A DNA stretch of 5,723 nt, taken from the NCBI GenBank assembly GCA_033721095.1, contig JAWWBG010000165.1:1-5723 (forward strand), given 5' to 3'. The notes beneath the pieces were generated by a model. The model worked only from the letters and a program-made list of their open reading frames with translations, was not told the origin of the DNA and searched no databases. This DNA is from JAWWBG01 sp033721095 (GTDB lineage Bacteria; Actinomycetota; Nitriliruptoria; Nitriliruptorales; Nitriliruptoraceae). Within the stretch, counting starts at the first letter, position 1. Every line of letters begins with the position of its first letter. The position numbers were made by a program, and so were the translations under genes. This document shows positions 5,051 through 5,723 of this stretch, piece by piece.

Positions 5051-5723
5051 TCAGCCTCGATGTTCGGCGAACTCGGTCGCGAGCGCTGCCCGAGAGCTGA
5101 CGCGAAGCTTGGTGTAGATGTTCCTGAGGTGCGTCTTGACCGTGTTGGGCGAGACGAACAGGGCGTCCGCGATCTGCTGGTTCGACAGGCCCTCGGCGGC
5201 CTTCTCGGCGACGGAACGTTCGGTGGGCGTCAGCGCCTCCCATCCGAACGTCGCGCGGGCATGGGCGCCGCGACCCCGCAGCAGCCAGGCGACGCCGTCG
5301 TCCGGCTCCATGCCTGCCCCCTCGGCGAACAGCTCGTCGTACCGCTCCCGGCCGAGCACCTTGACGACGTCGTCGTCGCGATCGAAGTCGCTGAGGATCT
5401 CGCTGAGGTCGAACCAGTCGCCCCTGACGCGGTCGCCGATGCCCAGCGTCCGCGCGGCGTCCTCGACTCGGCCCAACCGGGACATGAACGTCGCCGTGGT
5501 CGTGATCAGGACCGGGGCCACGGTGCGGTGGCCGCTGTCCCAGCAGCGGCCAAGCTCGTCGAGTGCCAGGCCGAGCCCCAGCTCGGGGTCGTCCCGGCCC
5601 AGCACCATGGCGCGCAATCCCCCGATGCGTGACCGTATGACCGGCCACGTCGGCGCGTCGGGCAGCAGGGGCCATGTCTCGTCGAGGATGGCCCTGGCCT
5701 CGTCCCATTCGCCGCGGGCGCAA
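5051..5723 (-). CDS. LuxR-family transcriptional regulator (N-terminus off window)
   Basis: The frame is open from the right edge to the TGA at 5051-5053; 223 complete codons are visible and the start lies outside. The C-terminus is a clear LuxR/GerE helix-turn-helix: LTPTERSVAEKAAEGLSNQQ, then IADALFVSPNTVKTHLRNIY and TKLRVSSRAALA. The NTVKTHLRNIYTKL recognition helix is canonical. Upstream, ARGEWDEARAILDETWPLLP and GLGLALDELGRCW look like helical TPR-type repeats, as in large LuxR (LAL/MalT-like) regulators or stand-alone TPR-LuxR proteins. There is no receiver-domain motif in the visible part. Whether an N-terminal ATPase is present cannot be seen. The gene is convergent with heliorhodopsin, so it is not in its operon, but it is a candidate local regulator. 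The family call is firm; target and signal are unknown. Confidence 0.92.
   Translation of the reverse strand, partial: CARGEWDEARAILDETWPLLPDAPTWPVIRSRIGGLRAMVLGRDDPELGLGLALDELGRCWDSGHRTVAPVLITTTATFMSRLGRVEDAARTLGIGDRVRGDWFDLSEILSDFDRDDDVVKVLGRERYDELFAEGAGMEPDDGVAWLLRGRGAHARATFGWEALTPTERSVAEKAAEGLSNQQIADALFVSPNTVKTHLRNIYTKLRVSSRAALATEFAEHRG

Noticed and set aside
4203..5723. Minus-strand open frame of about 506 codons
   Set aside because: It crosses heliorhodopsin in antisense and the LuxR gene out of frame, and its translation is Arg/Gly/Asp-rich with no motif. It is a GC-rich shadow.

Overview
The window is GC-rich DNA with codon use and gene style typical of Actinomycetota: GTG starts, few long intergenic gaps, and GC-rich hairpins without T-tracts. 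It carries a heliorhodopsin, a family found mainly in monoderm bacteria, so a non-model actinobacterium is the best guess. Species cannot be named from the sequence alone.

Layout, left to right. (1) A long minus-strand gene runs off the left edge. It encodes a P-loop ATPase of the STAND/MalT-like regulator type. (2) A gene-poor stretch follows (about 1576-1977). (3) A plus-strand SRPBCC/START-fold protein of 139 aa lies next. (4) A compact bulged hairpin separates it from a convergent minus-strand gene for a MerR-type regulator with a cobalamin-binding C-terminal half, of the CarH/LitR photoreceptor class. (5) A 200-bp divergent control region holds seven copies of a TGGACAA-like heptamer, several in 11-bp register. 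(6) A plus-strand gene encodes a secreted single-domain fasciclin protein. (7) A strong hairpin and a separate 16-bp near-palindrome come next. (8) A plus-strand heliorhodopsin gene of 253 aa follows, with the retinal lysine K239 and counterion E109. (9) A convergent minus-strand LuxR-type regulator runs off the right edge.

How the parts may work together. The centre (2505-5015) looks like a light-responsive module. A predicted adenosylcobalamin-dependent repressor (dark-bound, light-released, by analogy with CarH) sits divergently from, and has putative operators over, the promoter of the fasciclin gene; heliorhodopsin follows in the same direction. The repressor's own promoter is also overlapped by a perfect palindrome made of two operator heptamers, which suggests autoregulation. 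The protein families are read from clear motifs. The operator assignment and any control of heliorhodopsin by the B12 protein are inference. A hairpin lies between fasciclin and heliorhodopsin, so heliorhodopsin may depend on read-through or on its own promoter.
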